NCBI GenBank assembly: GCA_938002015.1 | Contig: CALLAU010000007.1 | Span: forward strand, 91,745 to 155,744 | From: an uncultured Bdellovibrionales bacterium | GTDB taxonomy: Bacteria; Bdellovibrionota; Bdellovibrionia; Bdellovibrionales; UBA1609 | Reading direction: 5' to 3' | Length of the DNA stretch: 64,000 bases | In this document: positions 44,625 to 54,128 of the stretch, in pieces | Layout: every line of letters starts with the position of its first letter | Position numbering within the stretch: the stretch's first letter is position 1 | Position numbers and translations under genes: made by a program | The notes under the pieces: generated by a model | Told to the model about the DNA's origin: nothing | Databases searched by the model: none | The model's input: the letters and a program-made list of their open reading frames with translations, nothing else

Positions 44625-45692
44625 ATGAGAAAAGAAAAATATATAAAAATTTTTATGTCTATTTTAGTTTGTGGCCTTTTTATGGGTAATGAGGGCTGTG
44701 AAGAAGCTAAGAAAAGAGGAAGAAGCCCTTTAAAAAGAAACATCTTGGTTTCTGGAATTAGGGCTCACTCAATAGGAATTGGTGATGGGCAGCGCTTTGA
44801 TTTATCAGGTGTTTTAAACGCTCAGCTTGTTCAAGAAGTTCAAGATAGCGGACACTTTACTTTAGTTAATGACTTAACTCCCCAGGCTCAAGCTGCAGAA
44901 TCAGAAAGTATAGCAGCTTCTCTAGGAGTGCATCCAAAGCCTCTTGCTGTAAATGATTCAGCTGGTGCATGTATGAAGAATGCCCCTGATGCTGTAGTTG
45001 CTGGTAATGCTATTGATTTTGAATTAAGTGGCGGTGGAGGTCTTTCAATAGGTTATGGGCATGATGGTAACAATATTGGTGTAAGTTTTGATGTAAAAAA
45101 AATGTCTATGGAGATGGCTTTTGATGCCTTTATTCCATACTCGGGAAGACCAATGGCAAGTGCCTCAGTTAGGAAAACAAAGAAAGATATGTCTTTTGGT
45201 TTAAACCTTGGGTTTAATGGGATTGGAATTAACCCTTCACTTTATTTTTCAACTCCTATGGCGCAAATCACGAGGCTTGCTTTAAACAACTCTCTTGTTG
45301 AGCTTGGTGATACAATGAATGAACTCTCAGAGTGGAAGGGACGAGTTGTTAGAAATGCTGACACTCATATTGTTATTTCTGCAGGAGCTTTAAACGGTAT
45401 AAGAAGAGGGGATATTTTCTGGGTTTCAAACGTTGATTATGTATGGGAAGGAAAGCCTTGTGAAAGTAGGCTCATTGGTGATGCTCCAACCTCAAGTATT
45501 GAAAGACCTTTAGCTCTCGTTCAAGTTGAGAATGAGCCTGGTGATTTAACAACTTATGCTAGAATTATTACTGAAGGTGCTTTAAGGGAAGAGATTAAAG
45601 AAGGTGCTAAAATTTATATTTACGCTCTTGTTCCTGAAAGAGGCAAAGATCCAAGACCAGATCTTCCAAATCCAATTGATAGACTTAATTAA
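44625..45692 (+). CDS. exported protein, possibly CsgG/FlgT-like
   Basis: A hydrophobic signal (about 1-21) is followed by GNEGC, where a lipoprotein Cys would sit, although the residue at -3 is not the usual Leu. The domain after it contains SVLNAQLVQEVQDSGHFTLVN-like spacing and, later, a Gly-rich strand region. The C-terminal part has ALNGIRRGDIFWVSNV, a beta-barrel-like module of the kind seen in FlgT and CsgG-related outer-membrane proteins. The resemblance is only general. An outer-membrane associated assembly or export factor is possible. It is not in an operon. Confidence 0.6.
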   Translation: MRKEKYIKIFMSILVCGLFMGNEGCEEAKKRGRSPLKRNILVSGIRAHSIGIGDGQRFDLSGVLNAQLVQEVQDSGHFTLVNDLTPQAQAAESESIAASLGVHPKPLAVNDSAGACMKNAPDAVVAGNAIDFELSGGGGLSIGYGHDGNNIGVSFDVKKMSMEMAFDAFIPYSGRPMASASVRKTKKDMSFGLNLGFNGIGINPSLYFSTPMAQITRLALNNSLVELGDTMNELSEWKGRVVRNADTHIVISAGALNGIRRGDIFWVSNVDYVWEGKPCESRLIGDAPTSSIERPLALVQVENEPGDLTTYARIITEGALREEIKEGAKIYIYALVPERGKDPRPDLPNPIDRLN

Positions 45693-45757
45693 TATTATGA
45701 GTTTCTGGGTAAATTAAGTGGATTCTTTAAGGCCTATAAAGCACCTGTATTTGGTTC

Positions 45758-45785
45758 ATTTTAAGACACTTATGTGTCTTAAAAT
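45758..45785 (+). repeat. 12-bp perfect hairpin
   Basis: ATTTTAAGACAC-TTAT-GTGTCTTAAAAT, perfect over 12 pairs with a 4-base loop, between the gene ending at 45692 and the one starting at 45877. There is no T-run, so it may be an operator or processed 3' structure. A second 6-bp hairpin GAAACT/AGTTTC (45797-45814) followed by TTTT could be the actual terminator. Confidence 0.6.
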
Positions 45786-45876
45786 TTAAGTGTTATGAAA
45801 CTGTAATAAGTTTCTTTTGTGAGACATTAAACTTGTATAAAAAGCACTTTAAACAAGTGATTCGGTATTGTGAGAT

Positions 45877-47871
45877 ATGTTAAGCAGCCGATATAAATTA
45901 AGTATGTCGCTTTTTAAAAGAATTTTATTTATATTGCCCTTATCGATAATAATGGTCTTGTTTCAAAACTGTGGGGGTTTTAATTCTTCAGATTTATCCG
46001 CTATTGGTGACGCAAATAACCCAGAGACCATAGCTCTTGGCAAAGGTTTGTTTGAGCAAAACTGTGCCGCTTGTCACAGCTCATTTGAGAGTACAAATTT
46101 AACAGGTCGTAGCAGTGATCAAATTAGAAATGCGATTAGAGATTTTCCTCAAATGAATGTTATTTTTTCTAACTTTTCTAATGAAAACATAAATGCAATT
46201 TCTGTAGCTTTAATTGATAAAGCAAATGGAGGTGGGGAAACAGAGATAGGTGATTCTGGCAGACTTCAATTTGCTTGTACACCTGGAAGTATTTCAAAAA
46301 CTCCTTTGTTAAAACTTAATAACAGAGAGTTTAAGACTACTTTAAATTTTTTACTAGATACTTTCTCCAGCAACTTAAAAAATGATGCTGATCTTAACTC
46401 TTTATACGATCTACTTCCTTACGATAGTATTCAATCTGAAAGCTCTATAAAAGAACAATCACAGCTTACCACTCAGTTACAAACAATAGCTTATTTTGAT
46501 GTGTCTTTTAAAGCAGGTGAACTGGTTGCTCAAAGCAATAATTTAGATTCTTACATTGATGGATCGACTTGCTTATCAGAAAACAGTTTGTCACAAGACT
46601 GTCATAGGCAGTTTGTCGCTAAATTAAGTTCTCAAGCATTTAGAAGGCCAGTATTAGAGAATGAGGTTAATTCAATATCAAATCAATTTTGGGATAATTC
46701 TTTAAACAAAGAAGACCAGCTTATATTAACTTTCACTGGAATAGTTCAAAAACCAGATTTTCTATATAAGATATTTAACAGAGGAAATTCGTTAACTTCT
46801 GCTTTGAATACGACTCTGTTAACAAATTTTGAGTTAGCAAATAAACTGTCTTATTTATTAACGGGTGGCCCCCCAGACCAAACTTTATATGATTTAGCAA
46901 CATCTGGACAAATTTCAAATGAGGCAATTTTATCTCAACAAGTAGATAGACTTTTAGATCTTCCCGAGGCTTCAGCAACGATCATAAGGTTTTTCAGGGA
47001 GTCTTACGGTTATGATGTGTATGATGATTTCATTTATAGTTATGCATATGCAAACCAAGACAATATCAGTGTTAATCAATTAAAAGCTAATATTAATGAT
47101 GAGTTAGATGATTTTTTTGCTCATTTAGTTTTAAACTTAGATGTAAACTTTAGTGATTTATTTACTTCCAGGTATGCAAATTTAGGTAATATTAATTTAG
47201 CAAGAGTATATGGTGTTAGTTCAACAGGAGTTGTGACACTCCCAGTTGAGAGATCAGGGTTTTTAAATCGTGCAGCTATGTTAACAAAACGATCTGGCTT
47301 AAGAGCTTCACCAATTAAAAGAGGTCTTCATGTTCTTGAAAAAGTTCTTTGTGGAGAGGTTGGCGCACCGCCTCCAAGCGCTCCAACATCACTTCCTGAA
47401 ACTGTTAATGTGGCGACAACACGAGTTCATACTGAAAACATAAGTCAAGTTCCTGGAACGAGCTGTAACACATGTCATAGTCGCTTTAATCCTTTAGGTT
47501 TTGCTTTCGAAAGCTTTGATTCACTGGGGCGTTTTCGAACCATGGAAGATATTTATGATGATAGTGGAGATTTGGTAGAGTCTTTACCTGTTGATACTGT
47601 GATGTCCACATTAGAACTTGGCTCAAGAGAGGTAAGTGCAAATGACTCTGTGGAATTATCTAGAGAGATTGCTAGTAGTGATAAAGCAATGCTTTGTTTT
47701 GTAAAACACTTAAAAGAGTTTGAGTCGCGAATAGCTCCAGATCAATCCAGCCACTGTCAAATGAATGAGTCTTTGTATGAACTTCAGGATTCGAGCAAGA
47801 GCTCAGGCACGTTAACGGGTGCTATTAAAAAATTAATTTTATCAGATGAATTTCGTTATTGGAGTTATTAA
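45877..47871 (+). CDS. DUF1592/DUF1588 c-type cytochrome-like lipoprotein
   Basis: The domain order matches the planctomycete-type PSD/PSCyt family. A hydrophobic signal has possible lipobox LFQNC. A first c-heme site, CAACH, lies at about residue 66. DUF1587-like and DUF1592 regions follow, then DUF1588 with a second heme-type motif CNTCHSRFNPLGFAFE, and a C-terminal DUF1585 region. Two covalent hemes in the periplasm are predicted. Another start, ATG at 45904, gives a shorter signal n-region. It is co-transcribed with the DUF1552 gene 8 bases downstream, the usual pair. The substrate of these proteins is not known. Confidence 0.85.
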   Translation: MLSSRYKLSMSLFKRILFILPLSIIMVLFQNCGGFNSSDLSAIGDANNPETIALGKGLFEQNCAACHSSFESTNLTGRSSDQIRNAIRDFPQMNVIFSNFSNENINAISVALIDKANGGGETEIGDSGRLQFACTPGSISKTPLLKLNNREFKTTLNFLLDTFSSNLKNDADLNSLYDLLPYDSIQSESSIKEQSQLTTQLQTIAYFDVSFKAGELVAQSNNLDSYIDGSTCLSENSLSQDCHRQFVAKLSSQAFRRPVLENEVNSISNQFWDNSLNKEDQLILTFTGIVQKPDFLYKIFNRGNSLTSALNTTLLTNFELANKLSYLLTGGPPDQTLYDLATSGQISNEAILSQQVDRLLDLPEASATIIRFFRESYGYDVYDDFIYSYAYANQDNISVNQLKANINDELDDFFAHLVLNLDVNFSDLFTSRYANLGNINLARVYGVSSTGVVTLPVERSGFLNRAAMLTKRSGLRASPIKRGLHVLEKVLCGEVGAPPPSAPTSLPETVNVATTRVHTENISQVPGTSCNTCHSRFNPLGFAFESFDSLGRFRTMEDIYDDSGDLVESLPVDTVMSTLELGSREVSANDSVELSREIASSDKAMLCFVKHLKEFESRIAPDQSSHCQMNESLYELQDSSKSSGTLTGAIKKLILSDEFRYWSY

Positions 47872-47879
47872 AGGAAAGT

Positions 47880-49373
47880 ATGATGAGTATTTATTATTGT
47901 AAAAAAACAAGAAGACAGTTTATTGTTGGAACTGGAAAATCTTTATTAGCTCTTCCACTTTTACCAAGCTTATTGCCAACTGAAGTAATGGCTCAATCTG
48001 CGCAGCAGACGAGACGTATGCTTATGGTTAAGATGGATCATAATAATTTAAATGCAATGTGGCCATCTCCTAGCCAAGCTGTAAATCCTATAGGTATAAA
48101 TGGAGCTAAAGAGGTTTTTCTTAAATCACTAGGGTCTATGGCATCACACTCACCAGCATTCCAAAATGCAAGGTATCAATCTTTAATGGCGGCTGATAAG
48201 TTGTCAATTGTACGTGGGTTTGACTTGTACCATGGTTCTGCTCACGGAAACGGGCCAATTGCTGCAGGACAAGATCGGAATTCTGGAGGGGTTTGTCCAA
48301 CCATAGACTCAGTTATTGAAGCTTCAAGAACGGTTTATCCCATAGGTACACCGTCAAGAGTGAGAAGAGCTCTTAGAGTTAATACTCAAGGTGGTTCAAT
48401 TTTTTATAAAAAAATTGGAAGCAATCTTCAGCTTTTACCAGTTTATGCTAAAGGGCAGATTGGAAATTTTTATAATGAAGTTTTTGGATCACTTACTGAT
48501 GGAACAACTCCTCCGCAAGATTTTAAGAATGATTTAAAGTCTAATATTCTTTCAAGAGTTTATTCTTCTTATACTAGTTTTAGAAATGGTTCAAAAATTT
48601 CTGCTGATGATAGAGCAAGAGTAGATCAACATATGGATTACCTTTCCGATTTACAGAGAAGTTTTGCAAGCGTTCCGCCTCCTGTTGATCCAAACTGTAC
48701 AAAGCCTCAGGCTCCAGAATCTGGCACTTACTCTGATCCAATTCAGTATAATGGAATTTATTTAGATCTTTTAGCGATTGCTTTTAAATGTAATCTCACA
48801 AAATTTGCAGTCTTTAAACCTGAAGCGCAAGACCCGCAGTGGATTCCAAACCTTGGAGCTAATGGAATTACTATGCACACTATTATGCATGGTAACCATG
48901 GAGTAGATCTACAATTAAGCGTAAAAATCAATTGGTGGAAATACTTTGCTGATTTAGTTGCTGATAGATTCCTTGCAAAACTTGAAGATATAGAAGGAAA
49001 CACAGGAAGAACTTACATAGATAACATGGTCACGAGTTTTGTTACTGGAGGTGGTTTTGCAGTGCCAGGAAGAGACGGTGGTCACAACGGATTAGATACT
49101 CAGCAAATACTTATTGGTTCAATGGGTGGACTTATGAGGTCTGGTCGCTATATGACTATGCCAAGATCTCAATCTGGTAATACTCCAGTGGTTGGGAATA
49201 ATATTCCTTATAATAGATTTTTAATAACTATGCTGCAATTAATGGGAGTTCCAAAAAGTGAATATGAGGCGCTATCGCCAAGTGGACAAGGTTTTGGCTT
49301 CTATGGTTCTTATAGAGAAGATTACCCTAGAAAAAACCTTTTCTATGACCCAGTGGATGAGCTTTTAAGCTAG
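47880..49373 (+). CDS. DUF1552 (HXXSHH-type) exported protein with Tat-like signal
   Basis: The N-terminus KKTRRQFIVGTGKSLLALP is a twin-arginine signal (RRQFI), implying export of a folded protein, with cleavage near EVMAQ. The rest matches DUF1552, the constant partner of DUF1592/1588 proteins. The His-rich motif is HTIMHGNHG rather than the classical HxxSHH. There is a DGGHNGLDTQ segment near residue 400. Two adjacent ATGs (47880 and 47883) follow AAGGAA, and either may be used. A periplasmic redox or hydrolytic role with the cytochrome partner is inferred. Confidence 0.85.
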   Translation: MMSIYYCKKTRRQFIVGTGKSLLALPLLPSLLPTEVMAQSAQQTRRMLMVKMDHNNLNAMWPSPSQAVNPIGINGAKEVFLKSLGSMASHSPAFQNARYQSLMAADKLSIVRGFDLYHGSAHGNGPIAAGQDRNSGGVCPTIDSVIEASRTVYPIGTPSRVRRALRVNTQGGSIFYKKIGSNLQLLPVYAKGQIGNFYNEVFGSLTDGTTPPQDFKNDLKSNILSRVYSSYTSFRNGSKISADDRARVDQHMDYLSDLQRSFASVPPPVDPNCTKPQAPESGTYSDPIQYNGIYLDLLAIAFKCNLTKFAVFKPEAQDPQWIPNLGANGITMHTIMHGNHGVDLQLSVKINWWKYFADLVADRFLAKLEDIEGNTGRTYIDNMVTSFVTGGGFAVPGRDGGHNGLDTQQILIGSMGGLMRSGRYMTMPRSQSGNTPVVGNNIPYNRFLITMLQLMGVPKSEYEALSPSGQGFGFYGSYREDYPRKNLFYDPVDELLS

Positions 49374-49637
49374 CCATTTTAAAAAAGAAGAAAAGTAGTA
49401 GTTTTAAGTACTTATAAGTGGTCACTCCATTGGGCTGTTTTCTTTGAAAAAAGTTAAAGTTATTTCCAATATGAGCTCTTTAACCTAGTGTTGTAGAACT
49501 TGTAATGAGTTTTAAAGTGTACAGGTTTAAAGAGTATAATTTTTTCAAAATATGCCCTGTGCCTTGTCGTATAAAAGTATTGGTGTGAGCGTAGATTTCT
49601 ACTATGATCTTATTTTTTAGGATGGAGAAAAGCTAAC
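49374..49637 (+). other. intergenic region before the riboflavin genes
   Basis: 264 bases without a larger ORF. A short GTAGA-TT-TCTAC palindrome lies at 49591-49602. I searched this stretch and the bases up to 49824 for the conserved FMN-riboswitch core and did not find it. Confidence 0.5.
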
Positions 49638-49772
49638 ATGAGGCCTGATTTTAGACCTGAGCATATTATTTTATTTTTCTTGCTACTTTTGTGCTGTGCT
49701 TTTGCCTTTCCTTCACAAAACACAATTATGAAATCTAAGGCTATTAAGGCCTCCTTCTTTCTTATCCCTTGA
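49638..49772 (+). CDS. possible small membrane or exported peptide (44 aa)
   Basis: The ATG at 49638 is preceded by GGAG at 49624-49627. The 44-residue product has a charged start, a run of about 16 hydrophobic residues (positions 9-24, with LLLLCCAFAFP) and a basic tail. It looks like a signal peptide or single-TM microprotein and stands alone upstream of ribE. A chance ORF is possible, but the ribosome site and hydrophobic core argue for it. Confidence 0.4.
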   Translation: MRPDFRPEHIILFFLLLLCCAFAFPSQNTIMKSKAIKASFFLIP

Positions 49773-49824
49773 CCATTTTAGGCTTCAGTCATAGGTTTTG
49801 CTCTGTGTCATGAGGTGTTTATAA

Positions 49825-50451
49825 ATGTTTACTGGGCTCATAGAAGCAAAGTCTAATCTTATAAGTTTTGAGAAAAATGCGAATGAACAACTATGTAGAA
49901 TTGTTGTGAAAACTCCTCGAATCTTTGATGATGTTTATAGTGGTCATAGTATCGCAACAAACGGAGTTTGTTTAACTTTAGTTGAAGACCCAACTGATGT
50001 TATGAAGTTTGACCTGGGGGCAGAGACACTAAGACTCACTTCCTTTAAAAACTTAAAAATAAACCAGGTTTTTAATTTAGAAAGACCTCTTAAAATGGGA
50101 GATAGACTTCACGGACACCTAGTTACAGGCCATGTTGATGAAGTGTGTGTTTTAATTGATAGAACAGAAATTTCTGGTGGTTGTCTTGAATTAGAGGTGA
50201 CGTTTAAAGAGAAGACTTATGTATGGGAGAAGGGCTCTATTGTTTTAAATGGAGTAAGCTTAACTGTAAATAAAGTTACTGGTAATAAGTTAAGTGTTTG
50301 TTTGATTCCTGAAACTTTAAAAAAAACAAACCTTGAGGAATTAAAAATAGGTGATGAACTTAATCTTGAATATGACTTTTGGGCAAAGGGTATCATGCAC
50401 CATCAAAAATTTGGCCTAGAAAATACTTGGAGTAGTAAAGCTAATGGATAA
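49825..50451 (+). CDS. ribE: riboflavin synthase alpha subunit
   Basis: This enzyme dismutates two lumazine molecules to riboflavin. It has the typical two-fold internal repeat: MFTGLIEA and TNGVCLTLV in the first half, DRLHGHLVTGHVDEV at the junction, and LNGVSLTVN with IPETLKKT in the second half. At 208 residues it is normal. GAGGTG lies before the ATG. It overlaps the next gene by 8 bases, and ribB and ribH follow. Confidence 0.96.
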   Translation: MFTGLIEAKSNLISFEKNANEQLCRIVVKTPRIFDDVYSGHSIATNGVCLTLVEDPTDVMKFDLGAETLRLTSFKNLKINQVFNLERPLKMGDRLHGHLVTGHVDEVCVLIDRTEISGGCLELEVTFKEKTYVWEKGSIVLNGVSLTVNKVTGNKLSVCLIPETLKKTNLEELKIGDELNLEYDFWAKGIMHHQKFGLENTWSSKANG

Positions 50452-51502
50452 AGTAGAAGATTTAATAGCAGATTTAAGAAACGGTAAGATGGTTCTTCTT
50501 GTTGATGATGAAGACCGTGAAAATGAAGGAGACCTTGTTTTAGCAGGACAGTTTGCCACACCTGAGCAGATTAACTTTATGGTTAAAGAAGCAAGAGGTT
50601 TAGTTTGTTTGGCAATGGACTCAAAGCAAGCTGAGCGTTTGGGTCTAGCTTTAATGGTTGGAGAAAGCGATAACCACTCTCCTAATCAGACAGCTTTTAC
50701 TGTAAGTATTGAGGCTAGAGAAGGAATTTCAACAGGTATTTCAGCAAAAGATAGAGCAACTACAATTAATGTTGCTTCAGATCCAGCAGCGACTCCAATG
50801 TCTATTATTTCTCCTGGTCATATTTTTCCTATAAAAGCTAAACCGGGTGGTGTACTTCAAAGATCTGGACATACAGAAGGAAGTGTTGATTTAGTAAGAC
50901 TTGCGGGGCTTTACCCGAGTGCGGCTATTTGTGAAATTATGAACGATGATGGAACAATGGCGAGGCTTGATGAACTCAAAGCCTTTGCAGAAAAACATAG
51001 TATTAAAATTGGTACAATCGAAAGCGTTATTGAGTATAGACTTAGAAATGAAGAGCATGTTCGCCTTATAAGAGAAGAAGAGATTCATATAGAAGAAGCT
51101 GGAACTTTTAAAGTTTCTTATTTTGGTGATTATGTAAATGACTGTGTTCACTACGCGCTTTCTTATGGAGAGTGGAGTGAAGGTGACCCTGTCGCTGTTA
51201 GAGTACATGTTGATAGAGGGCCAGAGGATTTATTCTTAGGAGTAAATGATAAAAAACTTAAAGCCTATTTAAAACACGTAAAAGATAAGGGGTCTGGAGT
51301 TCTACTTGTTTTAAGAAATTCAAATTTCTTTTCCCTAAATCAAGAATCTCGTGATTATAAAGAATTTGGAGTTGGTGCTCAGATTTTAAGAGCACTTGGT
51401 GCAAAGAATTTAGATATCTTCTCAAACTCAAAGAAGAGTATGGCGGGCCTTGATGCTTTTGGTGTTAGAGTAAATAAGGTGATTCCGTTCTCAGAACTTT
51501 AG
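50444..51502 (+). CDS. ribB: DHBP synthase with degenerate GTP cyclohydrolase II domain (RibB-X)
   Basis: Residues 1 to about 200 are a full DHBP synthase (RibB), which makes the four-carbon unit of riboflavin from ribulose 5-phosphate. The DDEDRENEGDL loop, STGISAKDRATTI and HTEGSVDL are intact. The C-terminal 150 residues align with GTP cyclohydrolase II, but the zinc-binding Cys triad is gone: where RVHSEC...CDCG is expected, the protein has RVHVDRGPEDLFLGVNDKKL. This half is therefore unlikely to open GTP. Such RibB fusions with an inactive second domain are known. A real RibA must be encoded elsewhere. Confidence 0.93.
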   Translation: MDKVEDLIADLRNGKMVLLVDDEDRENEGDLVLAGQFATPEQINFMVKEARGLVCLAMDSKQAERLGLALMVGESDNHSPNQTAFTVSIEAREGISTGISAKDRATTINVASDPAATPMSIISPGHIFPIKAKPGGVLQRSGHTEGSVDLVRLAGLYPSAAICEIMNDDGTMARLDELKAFAEKHSIKIGTIESVIEYRLRNEEHVRLIREEEIHIEEAGTFKVSYFGDYVNDCVHYALSYGEWSEGDPVAVRVHVDRGPEDLFLGVNDKKLKAYLKHVKDKGSGVLLVLRNSNFFSLNQESRDYKEFGVGAQILRALGAKNLDIFSNSKKSMAGLDAFGVRVNKVIPFSEL

Positions 51503-51536
51503 TATTTAGTTAATCAAAATAGAGTGTAGGATAAAA

Positions 51537-51965
51537 ATGAAAATAGGAATTGTAACAGCTGAGTTTAATGAAAAATACACGTCCCAGTTAGAAGAGGGTG
51601 GAGTTTCAGCGCTTCTAGAAAGAGGCTTTAAAAAAGAAGATATTATCTTTAGAAAAGTCCCCGGTGCTTTTGAACTTCCCCTTGTTGCTAAACATCTTAT
51701 TAATGAGCATAAAGTATCAGGTGTGCTTTGTTATGGAGTAGTTATTAGGGGTGAAACTGATCACTATGATTATGTTTGTGCGGCAGCTCAACAAGGTTGT
51801 CTTCAGGTGAGCTTAGAAACAATGAAGCCGGCGGCATTTGGTGTATTAACAGTAAATAACCATGAGCAAATTGTTGATAGGCTTGGTGGAAAAAAAGGTC
51901 ATAAGGGTAAAGATGTGGCTAACGGATTAGTGGACACTTTAGAAGCTTTAGATGAGAGACGCTAA
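51537..51965 (+). CDS. ribH: 6,7-dimethyl-8-ribityllumazine synthase
   Basis: RibH condenses the pyrimidine with DHBP to give lumazine. The motifs GIVTAEFNE, VPGAFELPLVA, GVVIRGETDHYDYV and FGVLTVNNHEQ are all present; the catalytic His is in the TDHYDYV segment. At 142 residues it is slightly short. The 3' end overlaps the histidine-kinase gene by 14 bases. Confidence 0.95.
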   Translation: MKIGIVTAEFNEKYTSQLEEGGVSALLERGFKKEDIIFRKVPGAFELPLVAKHLINEHKVSGVLCYGVVIRGETDHYDYVCAAAQQGCLQVSLETMKPAAFGVLTVNNHEQIVDRLGGKKGHKGKDVANGLVDTLEALDERR

Positions 51966-54114
51966 ATCTGAGTTAAGACAAAGAAAAATAGAAATGTGGT
52001 GGTCACTACCACTAGGTTTTCTATTTATACTTTTAACTTGGGGACTCTTTAGGTTTTATAGCTTAAGTGCTACTTTACCACTCTCGTATGCTCTTTTCTT
52101 TTTTGGGTTAGTTAATCTAAATGTTCTTGTTTTACTTCTTTTAATATTTTTCTTAGGACGAAACCTGGTAAAAATGTATGATGAGTCTAAACCAAGGCTT
52201 ATCGGAAAAACTTTAAAAGCTAGATTGTTCTTAGCTTTTGTAAGCTTTGCTTTTATTCCAACATGTCTTATGTTTTCAGTCTCTGTTTTTTATATAAATA
52301 ATAGTTTTGATAGATGGTTTGCAAACAGAACAAAAAACGCTCTTAAAAAAGCTGATGATTTATCTGAACTTTATTTGTCTGACATACGTTCATCATCTTT
52401 TTATGCTGGGGAGAGGCTCTTAGAAGGACTGAATAAAGTAAAGCCAAAAAAGAGAGAGGTTTTCTTTAAAGAATTCGTATCCACCCACGGTGTTGATGCC
52501 GTTGAGTTTTATGACTTTAAAGATAAAAAGAGAATAGAAGAAATTTTTGAAGAAAGAAGGGGGTACTACCTTCCTCCCCTTGATTGGTCAGAGGTTGAAA
52601 TCATATCTAACAAGAGAAGTTTAAACAGAAAAACTGAGCAAGGAGAATGGTTAAGCTCCGTACTCCCTGTTAAAGGTATGGATGCTGTAGTTGTTGTTTC
52701 AAGAGTTTTGCCCTTTACCTATATTGATACTGTTGAGGTTATCTTAAATGCTCGAGCTGATTTTCAAAGTTCAAAAGATTTTAAATTTCCTCTTAAATCT
52801 ACGTATAGGTTTATTTTAGTTAGTATGACACTTGTTATTTTAGCTTTTGGGGGTTGGTTTAGTCTTTATCTTGCTCAGTCTTTATCTCGTTCACTATTAG
52901 CATTAGGAAGTGCTACAAGAAGAATTTCAAAAGGGGATTTTAAACCTATTAAGTTTCAAACAGGTATGATTGAAATTAATAGATTGGTTGAAAACTTTAA
53001 TGTTATGGCATCACAACTTGAAACAAGTCGTTACGAGATTAATCAGTCTATTGATGCCCTTGATAAGCACTCAAGGTATATGGATACGGTTTTGTCTCAA
53101 GTAAGCTCTGGGGTCGTTTCCTTTGATAGTGAAAGAAAAATCACATTACTTAATGAACGCGCTGCTCAGCTCTTAAAAATTAGACCTCATGAAGCGAGAG
53201 GTAAAAAAATTGATGAAGTGCTGCCGCCTGAGGTATGCAGCTTTATAAAAAATGGCGGGGATTTGGCAGAAGATGAGGTGCTTACAGAAGAAGTTGATAT
53301 TTCTTTATCTGGTAAGGATGTTCTTCCTTTACAGATTGCTTTTGCTAGACTGGAAGATCATTATGCTAATGAGATTGGAAGCCTTCTTACATTTGATGAG
53401 GTGACGTTGTTACGAGAAAACCAAAGAGTTAAGGCATGGAAGGAAGTGGCTTCAAGAGTTGCGCATGAAATTAAAAATCCTCTTACTCCTGTTAAACTCT
53501 CAGCTGAAAGGCTTCATCGTAAGTTTAGTGAGCAAGTTAATGATCCAACTTTTACAGAATGTATTCAGACGATTATATCACAAGTGGATCTTATTAAAGA
53601 TATGGTAAATGAGTTTAATCAATTTGCCCGGTTTCCAAAATTAAGTTTAGAGGAATGGAACTTAGTTAGCTTCTTCGATGAGGTGATTTCTTTATATAAA
53701 ACATCGCATCCTGAAATCATATTTGATTTAAAGGTTAGTGAAAATTTAAAATCTCCATTTGATAAAGATCAGATGCGAAGAGTGTTTATCAACCTTATTG
53801 AGAACTCAATAGATGCTATAAATAGCCATAGTGGTCAAAAAAGTGAAATAGCGATTTCGATTTTAGATACTGATGAAGATATGCTTAGAATTAGGTATTC
53901 TGACTCAGGGCCTGGTGTTTTAAAGAAAAATATTAATAAGGTGTTTGAAAATAAATTTTCCACAAAGTCTAAAGGAAGGGGCTTGGGGCTTCCAATTGTA
54001 AAAAGAATTATTGAAGATCACGGCGGTCGTATTAGTCTAGAAGATGAAGATGGAACTTATTCTGTCTTTATTATTGATCTTCCAAGAGTAATAAGATCTA
54101 AAGATTTTGTATAG
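51952..54114 (+). CDS. NtrY-like sensor histidine kinase
   Basis: This 720-residue membrane kinase has two or three N-terminal TMs (about 15-115), a periplasmic stretch (about 120-285), a further TM and a HAMP linker (about 290-355). A PAS domain (about 370-480) is followed by HisKA with the phospho-acceptor in VAHEIKNPLTPVKLS and an ATPase domain with NLIENSIDAI and GRGLGLPIV. The layout is that of NtrY, which senses redox or nitrogen state in other proteobacteria. It overlaps ribH and is followed after 14 bases by an NtrX-like gene. The N-terminal start is less certain, since an ATG 42 bases downstream is also in frame. Confidence 0.9.
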   Translation: MRDAKSELRQRKIEMWWSLPLGFLFILLTWGLFRFYSLSATLPLSYALFFFGLVNLNVLVLLLLIFFLGRNLVKMYDESKPRLIGKTLKARLFLAFVSFAFIPTCLMFSVSVFYINNSFDRWFANRTKNALKKADDLSELYLSDIRSSSFYAGERLLEGLNKVKPKKREVFFKEFVSTHGVDAVEFYDFKDKKRIEEIFEERRGYYLPPLDWSEVEIISNKRSLNRKTEQGEWLSSVLPVKGMDAVVVVSRVLPFTYIDTVEVILNARADFQSSKDFKFPLKSTYRFILVSMTLVILAFGGWFSLYLAQSLSRSLLALGSATRRISKGDFKPIKFQTGMIEINRLVENFNVMASQLETSRYEINQSIDALDKHSRYMDTVLSQVSSGVVSFDSERKITLLNERAAQLLKIRPHEARGKKIDEVLPPEVCSFIKNGGDLAEDEVLTEEVDISLSGKDVLPLQIAFARLEDHYANEIGSLLTFDEVTLLRENQRVKAWKEVASRVAHEIKNPLTPVKLSAERLHRKFSEQVNDPTFTECIQTIISQVDLIKDMVNEFNQFARFPKLSLEEWNLVSFFDEVISLYKTSHPEIIFDLKVSENLKSPFDKDQMRRVFINLIENSIDAINSHSGQKSEIAISILDTDEDMLRIRYSDSGPGVLKKNINKVFENKFSTKSKGRGLGLPIVKRIIEDHGGRISLEDEDGTYSVFIIDLPRVIRSKDFV

Positions 54115-54128
54115 AAGGTGAGTAAAAA

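Noticed and set aside
49374..49824. FMN riboswitch upstream of ribE
   Set aside because: None of the conserved core segments of the FMN aptamer could be found.
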